Assembly: GCA_910587405.1 (NCBI GenBank)
Contig: CAJUKS010000007.1
Span: 1 to 64,000 of the forward strand
DNA length: 64,000 bases
From: an uncultured Alphaproteobacteria bacterium
GTDB taxonomy: Bacteria; Pseudomonadota; Alphaproteobacteria; RF32; CAG-239
Direction: 5' to 3'
Shown here: positions 55,096 to 63,836 of the stretch, in pieces
Layout: the number at the start of each line of letters is the position of its first letter
How positions within the stretch are numbered: the stretch's first letter is position 1
Translations under genes and position numbers: made by a program
Notes under the pieces: model-generated
What the model saw: the letters and a program-made list of their open reading frames with translations, nothing else
The model's database searches: none
What the model was told of the DNA's origin: nothing

Positions 55096-55126
55096 TTGAC
55101 TTAGAGTTAATTCTAAAATGTATGCT
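55096..55126 (+). promoter_or_regulatory. MerR-type promoter of the cupin gene
   Basis: TTGACT (55096-55101), a 19-bp spacer (55102-55120) and TATGCT (55121-55126). The spacer holds the palindrome TTAGAGTTAATTCTAA centred between the boxes. Overlong spacers with a central dyad are the mark of MerR-family activated promoters. Confidence 0.7.
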
Positions 55127-55155
55127 GGTAACAGAATCGCAAAAAGGAGAAAATT

Positions 55156-55632
55156 ATGCAAAAAATCTGTTTATGGAATGCGCTGTTAGGCAGCATTTTA
55201 ATCTTTTCAGTTAACGCAAAGGCACAGGAAATGAAAAAAAGCGAAGTGGATACAATTTTTGAACAAGGAGAAGCCAACCCTTACGGAGAATTTTTTACCG
55301 GACAGACTTATCTGCGGCGGTTGAGCGAAAAAGACGATGTTTTTAATGCGCCGATAGCCAACGTAACTTTTGAACCCGGCGCGCGCACCAACTGGCACCG
55401 GCATAGCGGCGGCCAGATTTTGTTGGTTCTGGGCGGTGAGGGCCGTTATCAGGAACGCGGGCAGGAAGTCAGGATATTGCATAAAGGCGATACGGTGCGG
55501 ATTGCGCCCGATGTCGAACACTGGCACGGTGCCGCGCCGACAAGCTGGTTTGTTCATGTTTCGGTGGAGACAAATGTGCCTCACAACCGGACCGAATGGC
55601 TGCAACCGGTATCCGACGCCGAATATCGATAA
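55156..55632 (+). CDS. Exported cupin-domain protein
   Basis: 158 residues: signal peptide ending VNAKA, then one cupin domain (motif 1 GARTNWHRHSGGQILLVLGGEG, motif 2 GDTVRIAPDVEHWHGA), whose histidines form a metal site. Similar proteins are often encoded with carboxymuconolactone-decarboxylase-like proteins or oxidoreductases under MerR control; activity is unknown. AAAGGAG precedes the ATG. The location is probably periplasmic. Confidence 0.85.
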   Translation: MQKICLWNALLGSILIFSVNAKAQEMKKSEVDTIFEQGEANPYGEFFTGQTYLRRLSEKDDVFNAPIANVTFEPGARTNWHRHSGGQILLVLGGEGRYQERGQEVRILHKGDTVRIAPDVEHWHGAAPTSWFVHVSVETNVPHNRTEWLQPVSDAEYR

Positions 55633-55662
55633 AAACGGTTGTTTGTCTGCTGTTAAGATTTC

Positions 55663-55692
55663 AAAGACTGTCCGTGGCGGGCAGTCTTTTTC
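55663..55692 (+). terminator. Terminator after the cupin gene
   Basis: AAAGACTG-CC pairs with GG-CAGTCTTT, then TTCTTG. Confidence 0.75.
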
Positions 55693-55741
55693 TTGCCTTT
55701 TGACAGCCTTTTTATTATGCTGGCCGCAAAGGAGTACGGAA

Positions 55742-56368
55742 ATGGAAAAACACTGGTCGCGGGTCGAGTACCTGCATCAAACGGTTACCAACCCCAACAT
55801 TATCGTCAAAGGTACCCGAAGTTATTACGGCGATGCCTGGAGCGGCAGTTTTGAAGAATCGGTTGTCCGTTACCATTACGGTGACCGCTACAGCCGCACC
55901 CATTGGTAGCCGCAGTGGCCGATCGACCGCTTGCAGATCGGCAATTATGTTTGCATCGGTGCCGAAAGCGTTATTTTGATGGGCGGCAATAATACGCACC
56001 GCAACGACTGGTTTTCCAACTATCCGTTTATGGATAAAATTGTCGAGAGCTATCAGGGCAAGGGCGATACCGAGATCGAAGATGCGGTATGGATCGGCAT
56101 GCGCAGTATGATCATGCCGGGACGACGCCTTGGCGAAGGTTCGGTGATTGCGGCCGGAAGCGTAGTAACGAAAGACGTTCCCCCTTATGCGGTTGTGGGC
56201 GGCAATCCGGCCCGGATCATCAAGTTTCGTTTTGCCGAACCGGTCATCAGCCGCCTGCTGGCGCTTCGGATATATGATCTGGACGAAGCCGTGATCGACG
56301 GCCTGACCGATTTTCTGTGCGCCGGCGATATCGATGCGTTGGAACAAGCCGTCCGCAAAATCCGCTGA
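55742..56368 (+). pseudogene. Xenobiotic acetyltransferase-like gene (Vat/CatB family) with in-frame amber stop
   Basis: ATG at 55742 with AAGGAG upstream begins YLHQTVTNPNIIVKGTRSYYGD and continues to a TAG at 55907-55909. The same frame continues without interruption to 56368 with the hexapeptide-repeat part ([69 protein letters not shown]). Both halves match one trimeric left-handed beta-helix acetyltransferase of about 208 residues, of the group that includes streptogramin and chloramphenicol acetyltransferases. TAG is a normal stop in this genome (gatC, tuf), so this is a nonsense mutation or a sequencing error, not recoding. The catalytic His region (NNTH) is intact. Confidence 0.85.
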
Positions 56369-56375
56369 AGTCGCT

Positions 56376-58901
56376 TTAAGCCGGAGTTTGACTTTCCGCT
56401 GTCGCATCCCGACGGGGCTGGAAGAAACGGCTGTAGAAATAGCTGATCGCCAGCAGCGAAACCGCTAACCCGAACAATGCGGAAATACGCCAGATTCCGT
56501 CTAACGAAGAGACGTCATACAAAAAGACTTTGGCAATCACGAAATAAATCAGTCCGAAGGCCGGTTTAACCAAAGCCGTGTTACGGAAAGCCGCCAGCAG
56601 CCAACAACATCCCAGAACTAGCCAGGCCGCCGAATAGGCAAAAATACCCGAGTTGTCAAAACGAATGCCGAACAAGTCGACGGAACCGTAAAGAGCGAAA
56701 CTCAACAAGGCGGAGACGACAATAAACGACATTGCCGCCGTTGCCAGAGTATATTGTTTGCGGGCCGCTGCCGATGACTTCCAGGCGTAAACGGCAAACA
56801 AAACCATCGGAACGCCGTAAGCGAACAGAATACCGGCGGCCGAGATATCAATCCGGCTGAAAAAGGGCGAATGCAGGACTAAACTGAGACCGATCAGCCG
56901 CCACAGTCCGAGCGCAAACGTCAGTTTGCCGATTCCCTGCCAGCGGGAACTGAAAAGCCCGAAGCCGCCCAGCAACAGCAGGTTGGTTATCAATGCCCCG
57001 TCGACAAAGTCGGGTGCCAACTGTGACAAACCGGCAAATTTCATCCGCATCAGCATATAGAAGGAAAAGATGCCGGCCAAGCTAAGGGCAGCAGCGGCGG
57101 CCGCGGCTGTACGGCGGCATTTGTCCTTGCCGATCCAAGCCAGCGCGGCAAATGCCAGTGCCGGAATGATGATATAAGAAGCGTAGAAGCGCGCCGTTAA
57201 GTCGGAAGCATGGAAATAAAACTTCGTCACCAGGGTTTCCCGCGGCGCAAACAAAATGACGCCAAGCGCAAACAGAATATTTTTCAGTTGGACCAACGCA
57301 AACAGGAAACCGCCGATTTTGACACCGACCGTCAGGTTTTTGATTTTGGTCAGATGAGACAAGGCGCCCAGAATCAGTATTTCGATTGCCAAAACGGCCG
57401 GCCACAGGTCAAATTTGGCCAGCGAAGCCAAAGCCATTGTCGTCAGAGCGGCCGAAGCCAGCAGCAACAGGCCGATCAAACGGTTGTCCGGTTCGCTTCC
57501 CCATTTGAAACGGACCGTCTGCAGCGCCAGTGCGGCGGCAGCGGCCAATCCGATATAGGACAAGCCGTCGGGATCGTAAAAGATAAACGTGGCGAGTTCA
57601 TAAATCAGCGGTGCGGCGGTTAAAAGCCATACGATAAATTCTTTGCACGGTCTGATCCATACCGCAATATAAAACGGCAGCAGCGTCAGTGCGGCAAAAC
57701 CGGCAAAAATAAGCTGTTTTTGTGCCGTGTCGGGGGTATACCAGGTTGCCAGCAAAATAAAAATAACAGCCTGCGTTGCGGCCAAAAGCGGCAGATATGT
57801 TTGCCGACGGAAAAAAGTCAGGATAGTTAAGGCCGTCGTGAGCAGAGCCAGCAGTTGCCATTCCAACAGTCCGAAATCGGTTTTCAGCAAGAACGAGAAG
57901 GTGAAAATCAGGCAAAAGACCAGAGAAAGCGCTTGCAGAAGAAAATTGCCGCGGTTGTCTTCTTTGTCGTCGGAGAGGTCAACGTTGGCAAAGGCAGTCA
58001 GTGCCGTCAGCAAAACCAGCCAAACCGAGTCTCCGGGAGCAAAATATAAAAGTGTCCATATAAAGACCCAAACGTAGAGGCCGCTCAGGACCAACAGACC
58101 GAGAAAAACCGATCCGATCCGCCGGCTGACAAATAACAGAGACATACACAAAACCAGCAGATAAAAAGAAAAACCGCCGATTCCGCTGTTGACGCCGGCC
58201 GTCAGTGCGGGTGTCAGAAAACCGCCGATCAGGGCCAGGGTTGCTGCCGCTACGCCGCCGCAGGACAAGGTGAGAAGAATGGCGCCGCCGGTGACAAGGC
58301 ACATCAGGGCGAAAGAAACCGATACCGGGGCGAGGGCATAAATTTTGGACAGCGCATAAGCGGAAAAATACAGCGCCGCAATGCCGGCGCCGGTCAGCGC
58401 CTCGCCGATCCGTTGATGGTTGGCGATTTTATGATGGAAATGCAACCAGCAACCGGCGGCGACGGACAGCAATCCGCCTGCGGCGGCCAGACTCAAACGG
58501 GCAACCGGACCGATGAGGCCGTTTTCGATCGAATAGCGTACAAAGTAGAAAAAGCCGAGGACGGCGGCAAAACCGGCAATCCAGGTGATCAGTTTCTGTC
58601 CCAGGAAGGTAATGCCGTTTTCGCTTTGAGGTTGCGGCGCCGCCGCCGGTTTTGGTTCGACCGGCAACTTCTCGGCAGACGGGAGTTCGGCAAGCGGAAT
58701 TTCCGGTTTGTTCGGCAGCGATTGCCGACAGGCGGCCGCCTGAACAACGGGTGGTTCAGCTTCGTCCGGTGTTTGAGGTTGCGGTTTGGGCTTGGGTTTT
58801 GATAACTGTTCCAACTGCCATTCCAGTCTTCGGATATCCGATTTTGCGCTCAGAATCATGAAGAATAAAATAATCAGTATCAACCATGCCAACGTATCCA
58901 T
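56376..58901 (-). CDS. DUF2339 polytopic membrane protein
   Basis: 841 residues. N-terminal membrane segment (LAWLILIILFFMILSA), a short helix, a Pro/Lys/Gln-rich cytoplasmic linker of about 75 residues, then over twenty membrane segments, including the family opening (FLGQKLITWIAGFAAVLGFFYFVRYSIENGLIGP). Function of the family is unknown. Start at ATG 58901 with AGGAG 7 bases upstream. It is convergent with the acetyltransferase pseudogene, only 7 bases apart and without an obvious terminator. Confidence 0.88.
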   Translation of the reverse strand: MDTLAWLILIILFFMILSAKSDIRRLEWQLEQLSKPKPKPQPQTPDEAEPPVVQAAACRQSLPNKPEIPLAELPSAEKLPVEPKPAAAPQPQSENGITFLGQKLITWIAGFAAVLGFFYFVRYSIENGLIGPVARLSLAAAGGLLSVAAGCWLHFHHKIANHQRIGEALTGAGIAALYFSAYALSKIYALAPVSVSFALMCLVTGGAILLTLSCGGVAAATLALIGGFLTPALTAGVNSGIGGFSFYLLVLCMSLLFVSRRIGSVFLGLLVLSGLYVWVFIWTLLYFAPGDSVWLVLLTALTAFANVDLSDDKEDNRGNFLLQALSLVFCLIFTFSFLLKTDFGLLEWQLLALLTTALTILTFFRRQTYLPLLAATQAVIFILLATWYTPDTAQKQLIFAGFAALTLLPFYIAVWIRPCKEFIVWLLTAAPLIYELATFIFYDPDGLSYIGLAAAAALALQTVRFKWGSEPDNRLIGLLLLASAALTTMALASLAKFDLWPAVLAIEILILGALSHLTKIKNLTVGVKIGGFLFALVQLKNILFALGVILFAPRETLVTKFYFHASDLTARFYASYIIIPALAFAALAWIGKDKCRRTAAAAAAALSLAGIFSFYMLMRMKFAGLSQLAPDFVDGALITNLLLLGGFGLFSSRWQGIGKLTFALGLWRLIGLSLVLHSPFFSRIDISAAGILFAYGVPMVLFAVYAWKSSAAARKQYTLATAAMSFIVVSALLSFALYGSVDLFGIRFDNSGIFAYSAAWLVLGCCWLLAAFRNTALVKPAFGLIYFVIAKVFLYDVSSLDGIWRISALFGLAVSLLAISYFYSRFFQPRRDATAESQTPA

Positions 58902-59067
58902 TGTGCCGCTCCTTGTAGTCATTTTGTTCCAAGGTAAAATAGTTTTTTCGCAAAAACAATCAAAAAACCGACTTTATGCAACTGAGTCTTTAAAAAACAA
59001 AAACAGGAATGACAAAGCGTTTCGTTTTTTATATGATGAAGGAGATTGAGAAAAACGGGAGAAAAAA

Positions 59068-59541
59068 ATGTCGCTTGAAAAAGTCAGAGCTTATTTTAAA
59101 GAATACGGAATCGAGAACCGGGTGCTGGAGTTCGACGTTTCCAGCGCTACCGTCGAATTGGCGGCACAAGCGCTTAACTGCCTGCCGCAACGGATTGCCA
59201 AAACCCTTTCTTTTGCTGCTGCCGACGGTCCGATTTTGATTGTCGCCGCCGGAGACGCCCGCATCGATAACCGCAAATATAAAGATTGTTTCGGGCTCAA
59301 AGCAAAAATGCTGACGGCGACGGAAGTTGAGCAATTTACCGGCCATGCCGTCGGCGGCGTCTGTCCGTTTGCGGTCGGCGACCGGGTAAAGGTTTACCTT
59401 GATTGTTCGCTCAAACGTTTTGCCACCGTTTTTCCGGCTTGCGGCAGTTCCAACAGTGCGATTGAACTGACCGTTGCCGAACTGGAAGAATATGCCGACT
59501 GTACGGGATGGGTGGACGTTTGCAAAGACTGGAAAGCCTGA
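59068..59541 (+). CDS. YbaK/ProX-type aminoacyl-tRNA deacylase
   Basis: 157 residues: VRAYFKEYGIENRVLEFDVSSATVELAAQAL, RIAKTLSF with the conserved lysine, GHAVGGVCPFAV and a GSSNSAIELT end. Such free-standing domains clear mischarged Cys-tRNA-Pro or Ala-tRNA-Pro. GGGAG before the ATG. Convergent with the MbfA-like gene, 8 bases apart. Confidence 0.92.
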   Translation: MSLEKVRAYFKEYGIENRVLEFDVSSATVELAAQALNCLPQRIAKTLSFAAADGPILIVAAGDARIDNRKYKDCFGLKAKMLTATEVEQFTGHAVGGVCPFAVGDRVKVYLDCSLKRFATVFPACGSSNSAIELTVAELEEYADCTGWVDVCKDWKA

Positions 59542-59549
59542 AATTCCGG

Positions 59550-60440
59550 CTACCCGACGTCAATGCCGAAGCACATTTTGGCAGCCAGTCCGATCAGGAA
59601 CGAGATCAGGGCAACCGAAAGGCTGATGCCCGACATTTCGAAAAATTTCGGCAAAAAAGGTTCCGATTTGACCACCGCGATATAAAAATTGAAAACAGCG
59701 ATCAAAACAATCACGACCCCGATCATGCAGATCAATGCCGGAACAAACATCTGTTCGGGAAACAACAGATACGGCAAAACCAGAAAAACCACCGTGAACA
59801 AGTAGGTAAAACCGGTATAAACGCTTGCTTTCAGAGCGTTCGGATTACCGTCCGCGCGTTCGGCCAGATAGTTGGAAGCGGCCATCGACAGCGTGGCCGC
59901 AATACCGGTAATGATACCGGCCATGGCGATCAGGGTGGTGTTGGTAAGCACAAAAGTCAGTCCGGCAATGGTTCCGGTCAGTTCCACCAAAGCGTCGTTG
60001 AGGCCCAACACCATGGCGCCGACATAGTTCAGCCTTTCTTCATCCAACAAAGAAATCAGAAACTTTTCGTGTTCTTCTTCCTGTGCAATAATGCGGCCGA
60101 CTTCCGGAATTTCCTCCTTAAGCTGCCGCAATCCCTTAATGCCGGAAAACTCGTTGAGCTCCAGCAGTTTGATAACGAAAGTGTAACCGAGCAGATAAGT
60201 AAGCAAACCGTACCAGAAAATTTTCAACCGGTCGGGACCGACGTTTTGTTGGGTGTATTGTTTCCATATTTCGGCATGTTTAAATTCGTCGGCAGCAATC
60301 TTCTCAATCACGTTGCGATTTTTCTGATCTTTCATATGCTTGGAGAAACGGTTGTAAATACATGAACTGGTGATTTCGTCTTTTTGAAACGCCAACATCA
60401 GTTTTTGCGAAGCGGCGGAATGGGAAGGTTGTTTTTTCAT
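59550..60440 (-). CDS. MbfA-like iron exporter (rubrerythrin domain fused to VIT1/CCC1 transporter)
   Basis: 296 residues. Residues about 15-135 form a ferritin-like helical domain with paired glutamate/histidine motifs (EKIAADEFKHAEIW, IIAQEEEHEKFLISLLDEE). Residues about 140-296 form a VIT1-type membrane domain (GLNDALVELTGTIAGLTFVLTNT, GIAATLSMAASNYLAERA, and three further segments). The same fusion in Bradyrhizobium and Agrobacterium MbfA exports Fe(II). No Irr-box was identified upstream. AAGGAG before the ATG. Confidence 0.9.
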   Translation of the reverse strand: MKKQPSHSAASQKLMLAFQKDEITSSCIYNRFSKHMKDQKNRNVIEKIAADEFKHAEIWKQYTQQNVGPDRLKIFWYGLLTYLLGYTFVIKLLELNEFSGIKGLRQLKEEIPEVGRIIAQEEEHEKFLISLLDEERLNYVGAMVLGLNDALVELTGTIAGLTFVLTNTTLIAMAGIITGIAATLSMAASNYLAERADGNPNALKASVYTGFTYLFTVVFLVLPYLLFPEQMFVPALICMIGVVIVLIAVFNFYIAVVKSEPFLPKFFEMSGISLSVALISFLIGLAAKMCFGIDVG

Positions 60441-60561
60441 ATCGGATTCTCCTTATGTTTTGTTTCAAGGCAGATCACTTTTCATACCAAAAGTCAAATA
60501 AATTATTTGCATCACGTCGGCCGAATGTTTATAATAAAACCAAAATTCAAAGGATACGCCT

Positions 60562-61629
60562 ATGCCTGAACTGAAATCTCTCAAAAAAAATCTCACCCAG
60601 CTTAAACAAAACGCCTATCTGTCTGCCAAAAGCAAGGCAAAGCCGTCCCGAATTGAGTCGGTCGGCAACTTTTTTGCCGACGGCTGCCGGTCGTTGCGGT
60701 TTATTTTCAGCGAAAAGGAAAACATCCTGTTTGCTTTGTTGCAGTTGGCGGTTATTGGGCTGGGATATTATATCTGGGTTGAAGGGCTGGCCGTCGTTCC
60801 CGAAGAGGTGTGGGAAAAGTCCGACAGCTCGGATTCCAACGATGCGGCGGCTCTTATCGTGCTTGTCTGGTCTTTTGTGTGTGTCGGTTTGGTCGCCTAT
60901 CCGCTGGGATTGTTGACGGCCTGCATGGGCGCTTCTTATATGCTGCGTTTTTGCGGTCGTCCTTCCACCATTGCCGAATGTCTGAAAATTGTGCTGCCGA
61001 AATCGTGGACTTTGTGGATTTTCAGCTGGCTGGACGGCTGGTGGACGATGGAACGCATTTTGGAACGGCTGCCGAAGAAAAACGACCGCACGCCGCTTTC
61101 GGTTAAACTCGCCAATGAGGCGGTTTATCAGGCTTGGAAAATTTCTTCAATGGGCTTTTTGCCGGCGCTGTTGTGCGGCCGCCGCGTGGTCGATGCGGCA
61201 ACAGACTCCCTGTCGTTGTTAAGAGAGCGTTTCTCCGCCATGGCCAAATTGAGAATCGGTTATTCGGTCATTTGCTGGTTTTTCGGCATTGCCGCGTATG
61301 TCGGTTTTTTTGCGATGATTTTTGTCGGTCCTTTTGGAGCGTCGGATATGGAGACCGGGCATAAAGTATATAATTTTTATTTTTTGGCCGGTTTTCCGAT
61401 GTTGGTGGTTCTGACTTTTATCATGCTGATTTTTCGTCCGATTTATATTATTTCTTCTTGCCGCATTTATGCTTATTATACGCGGGAGCGGCAGATTTCG
61501 ATCAATTTGCCGCAAACGTCTTCACAGGGCCTCAGTGCGCTGGTCGCTTTTTTGGTTTTGGCGGTGATAACGGCAGTTGCTTTTCTGTACCGCGACCAAC
61601 TTGGCATAACCGCTTTGCTGGAGGGCTGA
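60562..61629 (+). CDS. Polytopic membrane protein of unknown function
   Basis: 355 residues: basic N-terminus (LKKNLTQLKQNAYLSAKSKAK), then about five to six membrane segments (ILFALLQLAVIGLGYYIWV, LIVLVWSFVCVGLVAYPLGLLTA, YSVICWFFGIAAYVGFFAMIFV, GFPMLVVLTFIMLIFRPIYII, ALVAFLVLAVITAVAFLY). No family recognised. AAAGGA stands before the ATG. It lies 33 bases before the glycosyltransferase start, so the two may be cotranscribed. Confidence 0.7.
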   Translation: MPELKSLKKNLTQLKQNAYLSAKSKAKPSRIESVGNFFADGCRSLRFIFSEKENILFALLQLAVIGLGYYIWVEGLAVVPEEVWEKSDSSDSNDAAALIVLVWSFVCVGLVAYPLGLLTACMGASYMLRFCGRPSTIAECLKIVLPKSWTLWIFSWLDGWWTMERILERLPKKNDRTPLSVKLANEAVYQAWKISSMGFLPALLCGRRVVDAATDSLSLLRERFSAMAKLRIGYSVICWFFGIAAYVGFFAMIFVGPFGASDMETGHKVYNFYFLAGFPMLVVLTFIMLIFRPIYIISSCRIYAYYTRERQISINLPQTSSQGLSALVAFLVLAVITAVAFLYRDQLGITALLEG

Positions 61630-61662
61630 TTGTCCGCTGTTTCGGAAAATAAGGGGATTGCA

Positions 61663-62394
61663 ATGCAAAATCTTTTGTCTGTCATAACGGTATGCCGCAA
61701 CGAACCGTTTATCGAAAGCACCTGCAAAAGCGTATGCGTGCAAACAAATCAGGATTTTGAATGGATTATTGTTGACGGCGCTTCAACCGACGGTACGTTG
61801 GATAAAATAAGACCGTATCGGGGCAGGGCCGATATCTTGATATCGGAACCGGATGCCGGCATTTATCCGGCAATGAATAAAGGCATCGGGCTTGCGCGGG
61901 GAAAATATCTTCTTTTTTTAAACGGCGGCGATTTGCTTTACAACGATACAACCTTGGCGCGCGTTATGCCGTATCTGAACCGGGAGGCTGCCGACGTGTT
62001 TTACGGCGATTCGTATCGTTTGTTTGAAAAAGAACGGGATTGTTTTATTAAAACCTATCCCGACAAGATCGATAAATCATTTTTTCTTAACAATACGCTT
62101 GCCCATCAGTCGTCTTTTATAAAAAAAGATTTATTTGCACGGTTTGGCGGCTATCGCGAGGATTTCAAAATTGTCAGCGATAAGGAAAAGTGGCTCTGTT
62201 TTATCGACAACGGGGTAAGGTTTGCGCATCTCCGTTTTCCCTGTTCCCGTTTCCGGATGAACGGTATTTCCCGCCAACCTTCCGAGCGCTTAAAAGAAGA
62301 AAAAATCAAAATGTTGAAAGAATATTACGGTGAGAAAACGCTGTATGATTCCGAATTGCCTTATTTGAAGGATCTTTTTTCGAAAGAACGGTGA
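61663..62394 (+). CDS. Family 2 glycosyltransferase
   Basis: 243 residues, GT-A fold: LLSVITVCRNEPFIESTCKSV, DFEWIIVDGASTDGTLDKI, SEPDAGIYPAMNKGIGLARGKYLLFLNGGD, and YGDSY. The wording is closest to the WcaE-like branch that builds capsule or O-antigen. Start at ATG 61663 with AAGGGG just upstream; the TTG at 61630 overlaps the upstream gene's end. Last host gene before the prophage. Confidence 0.9.
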   Translation: MQNLLSVITVCRNEPFIESTCKSVCVQTNQDFEWIIVDGASTDGTLDKIRPYRGRADILISEPDAGIYPAMNKGIGLARGKYLLFLNGGDLLYNDTTLARVMPYLNREAADVFYGDSYRLFEKERDCFIKTYPDKIDKSFFLNNTLAHQSSFIKKDLFARFGGYREDFKIVSDKEKWLCFIDNGVRFAHLRFPCSRFRMNGISRQPSERLKEEKIKMLKEYYGEKTLYDSELPYLKDLFSKER

Positions 62395-62831
62395 GTTCGG
62401 TTTATCCGTTTATGCTTCGCATACCGGCGTTCTTTCGCCCGCCTTTCGCCGGTAGTCGAACCTCCTTCCCGGATGTAAGAGAAAACTTGGTTTTACATAA
62501 CTGAGAAACTGGGATTTTGTGAGATTTAACGGGATATATCGGGATGACCTGACCATTGAACGCCCTGTTTAACCGCCGTTTTAAGCTCTATTAAACACTT
62601 ATTTAAAACGATTTATACGGGCTTTTGTTTTGTGAAGACCGTTTTTTTGTGGGCGCAAAATGGTTTTGCATTTTGCAATTTGCTTTTACATTTTGAAAAG
62701 TTAAAAAAGCGATTAAAAACATATAGTTAAGTCTTTGTTTTTCTCTCTTTACTTTTAGAAACTGGGAAAAATTAAGCCGTTATTATTTCCCAGTTTTTAA
62801 ATAAGTGGGAAATGATTTGGACAAAATAAAG
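62395..62831. other. Intergenic region with probable left end of the Mu-like prophage
   Basis: 437 bases without a supported gene. It contains an inverted repeat ACCGGCG/CGCCGGT near 62420-62455, the 11-mer AGAAACTGGGA at 62504-62514 and 62757-62767, and an inverted copy AAACTGGGA at 62788-62796. The host/phage boundary should lie here, plausibly near the TG at 62475, but it cannot be fixed from sequence alone. Confidence 0.5.
62757..62796. repeat. Inverted repeat ACTGGGAAA/TTTCCCAGT with flanking copies
   Basis: ACTGGGAAA at 62761-62769 and TTTCCCAGT at 62786-62794 form a perfect 9-bp inverted repeat. AGAAACTGGGA recurs exactly at 62504-62514, and a partial copy AAGTGGGAAAT is at 62803. No T-tract follows on the minus strand, so it is not a clear terminator of the repressor gene. 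Confidence 0.6.
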
Positions 62832-63434
62832 TTAATTTGTGCCGCAAATGCCAGCCTTTACCATGCCGACAATTTTAAACAAATTTTCGTCTTCGATTAA
62901 CCACGGCGAATAGTGGTCGTTGAGGGAAACAGCTTTCAAGGCCTTGCCTTCCAGCTGGAGAAGTTTAATAAAGCAACTGTCGTCATAAACGAAAGCGTAA
63001 ATTCCATCATGGATAAAACGCTGAATTGACATGTCCAAAAAAGCTATATCGTGGTCGGAAAACATTTTCTCCATCGAATCGCCGCGGACATAGACTCCGG
63101 CGGTGTATTGCGGGGGTAAATTGTACTGTTTGAAGAATTCTTCCGGAACGCAAATTTGAGTGTCTATATTTTCGTCCCGGATAAAGCTTCCGCAGCCTGC
63201 GGAGAACTCGACATTGTAAATATTAATGACGTTCGGCCGTTTGACATGACCAGCGAGAAGCCATGTTGTATCTATGCCGGCTTTTGCAAGTTTACACAGA
63301 ATTTCATTGCTTGGTAAGGTGCCGCTTTCGTAGCTTTTCACAGACCGGGAAGTACAGTCGAGAAATTTTGCCATTGCGTCTTGAGTAAAACCCAAGTCTT
63401 CCCGTATTTTCTTAAATCGTTGGCCTATATCCAT
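62832..63434 (-). CDS. Phage repressor with XRE helix-turn-helix and S24 peptidase domain
   Basis: 200 residues. N-terminal helix-turn-helix (IGQRFKKIREDLGFTQDAMAKFLDCTSRSVKSYE), then a LexA-like C-terminal domain: cleavage site Ala-Gly in FSAGCGSF, catalytic Ser in RGDSMEKMF, and Lys in CFIKLLQLEG. It should repress the early promoter and cleave itself when RecA is activated, so this prophage is probably SOS-inducible, unlike Mu itself. Start at ATG 63434 with GAGG 7 bases upstream. Confidence 0.88.
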   Translation of the reverse strand: MDIGQRFKKIREDLGFTQDAMAKFLDCTSRSVKSYESGTLPSNEILCKLAKAGIDTTWLLAGHVKRPNVINIYNVEFSAGCGSFIRDENIDTQICVPEEFFKQYNLPPQYTAGVYVRGDSMEKMFSDHDIAFLDMSIQRFIHDGIYAFVYDDSCFIKLLQLEGKALKAVSLNDHYSPWLIEDENLFKIVGMVKAGICGTN

Positions 63435-63502
63435 AAAAAACCTCATACGATAAACATTATTCACAATTAAAAGCGGATGTTAAGCCTCTGTAATTGTGCA
63501 AA

Positions 63503-63572
63503 CTTTCACTTTTATTGCAAAATAGGTGAAAGATTGTGCTTGATTTATGCGTAAAGTTTCACTATATTGCAA
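63503..63572. promoter_or_regulatory. Repressor operators overlapping divergent prophage promoters
   Basis: TTTCAC-N5-TTGCAA at 63504-63520 and TTTCAC-N4-TTGCAA at 63557-63572 are 53 bases apart. The first is part of an inverted repeat CTTTCAC (63503) / GTGAAAG (63526-63532). A rightward promoter TTGATT (63540-63545), 17 bp, TATATT (63563-63568) overlaps the second. Binding by the adjacent repressor is inferred. Confidence 0.65.
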
Positions 63573-63626
63573 TTAACGTTTCGTGAATGATAGCAGAAAC
63601 TTATAAAAAATAAAGGAAATTTTTTA

Positions 63627-63836
63627 ATGTGGGATCCGAAAGTCATAAAAGCAGAATTGATAAAAAGAGGCTCGTCGCTTTCTCGGGCTGCCCTTGTCAG
63701 GGGCTTGAGCGAATCAGCTTGTCGGGTTGCTCTTAACAGACCGCTGCCTTCCGGCGAGCGGGCAATTGCCGAAGAATTAGGCGTTGATGTTAGAGAAATT
63801 TTTCCCGAACGTTATATTCAGAAAGAGGCGGAATAA
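63627..63836 (+). CDS. ner: Ner-like winged-helix regulator
   Basis: 69 residues: WDPKVIKAELIKRGSSLSRAALVRGLSESACRVALNRPLPSGERAIAEELGV..IFPERY, the full Ner/Nlp pattern. In Mu, Ner lowers transcription from the early and repressor promoters. AAGGA precedes the ATG; its stop overlaps the transposase start (TAATG). Confidence 0.9.
   Translation: MWDPKVIKAELIKRGSSLSRAALVRGLSESACRVALNRPLPSGERAIAEELGVDVREIFPERYIQKEAE

Noticed and set aside
55907..55909. Recoding of TAG as a sense codon
   Set aside because: gatC and tuf end with TAG followed by out-of-frame or terminator sequence, so TAG acts as a stop in this genome.
62420..62455. Inverted repeat ACCGGCG/CGCCGGT as a terminator of the glycosyltransferase gene, or part of a tRNA
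   Set aside because: No T-tract follows and the loop is long; no tRNA cloverleaf could be drawn around it.
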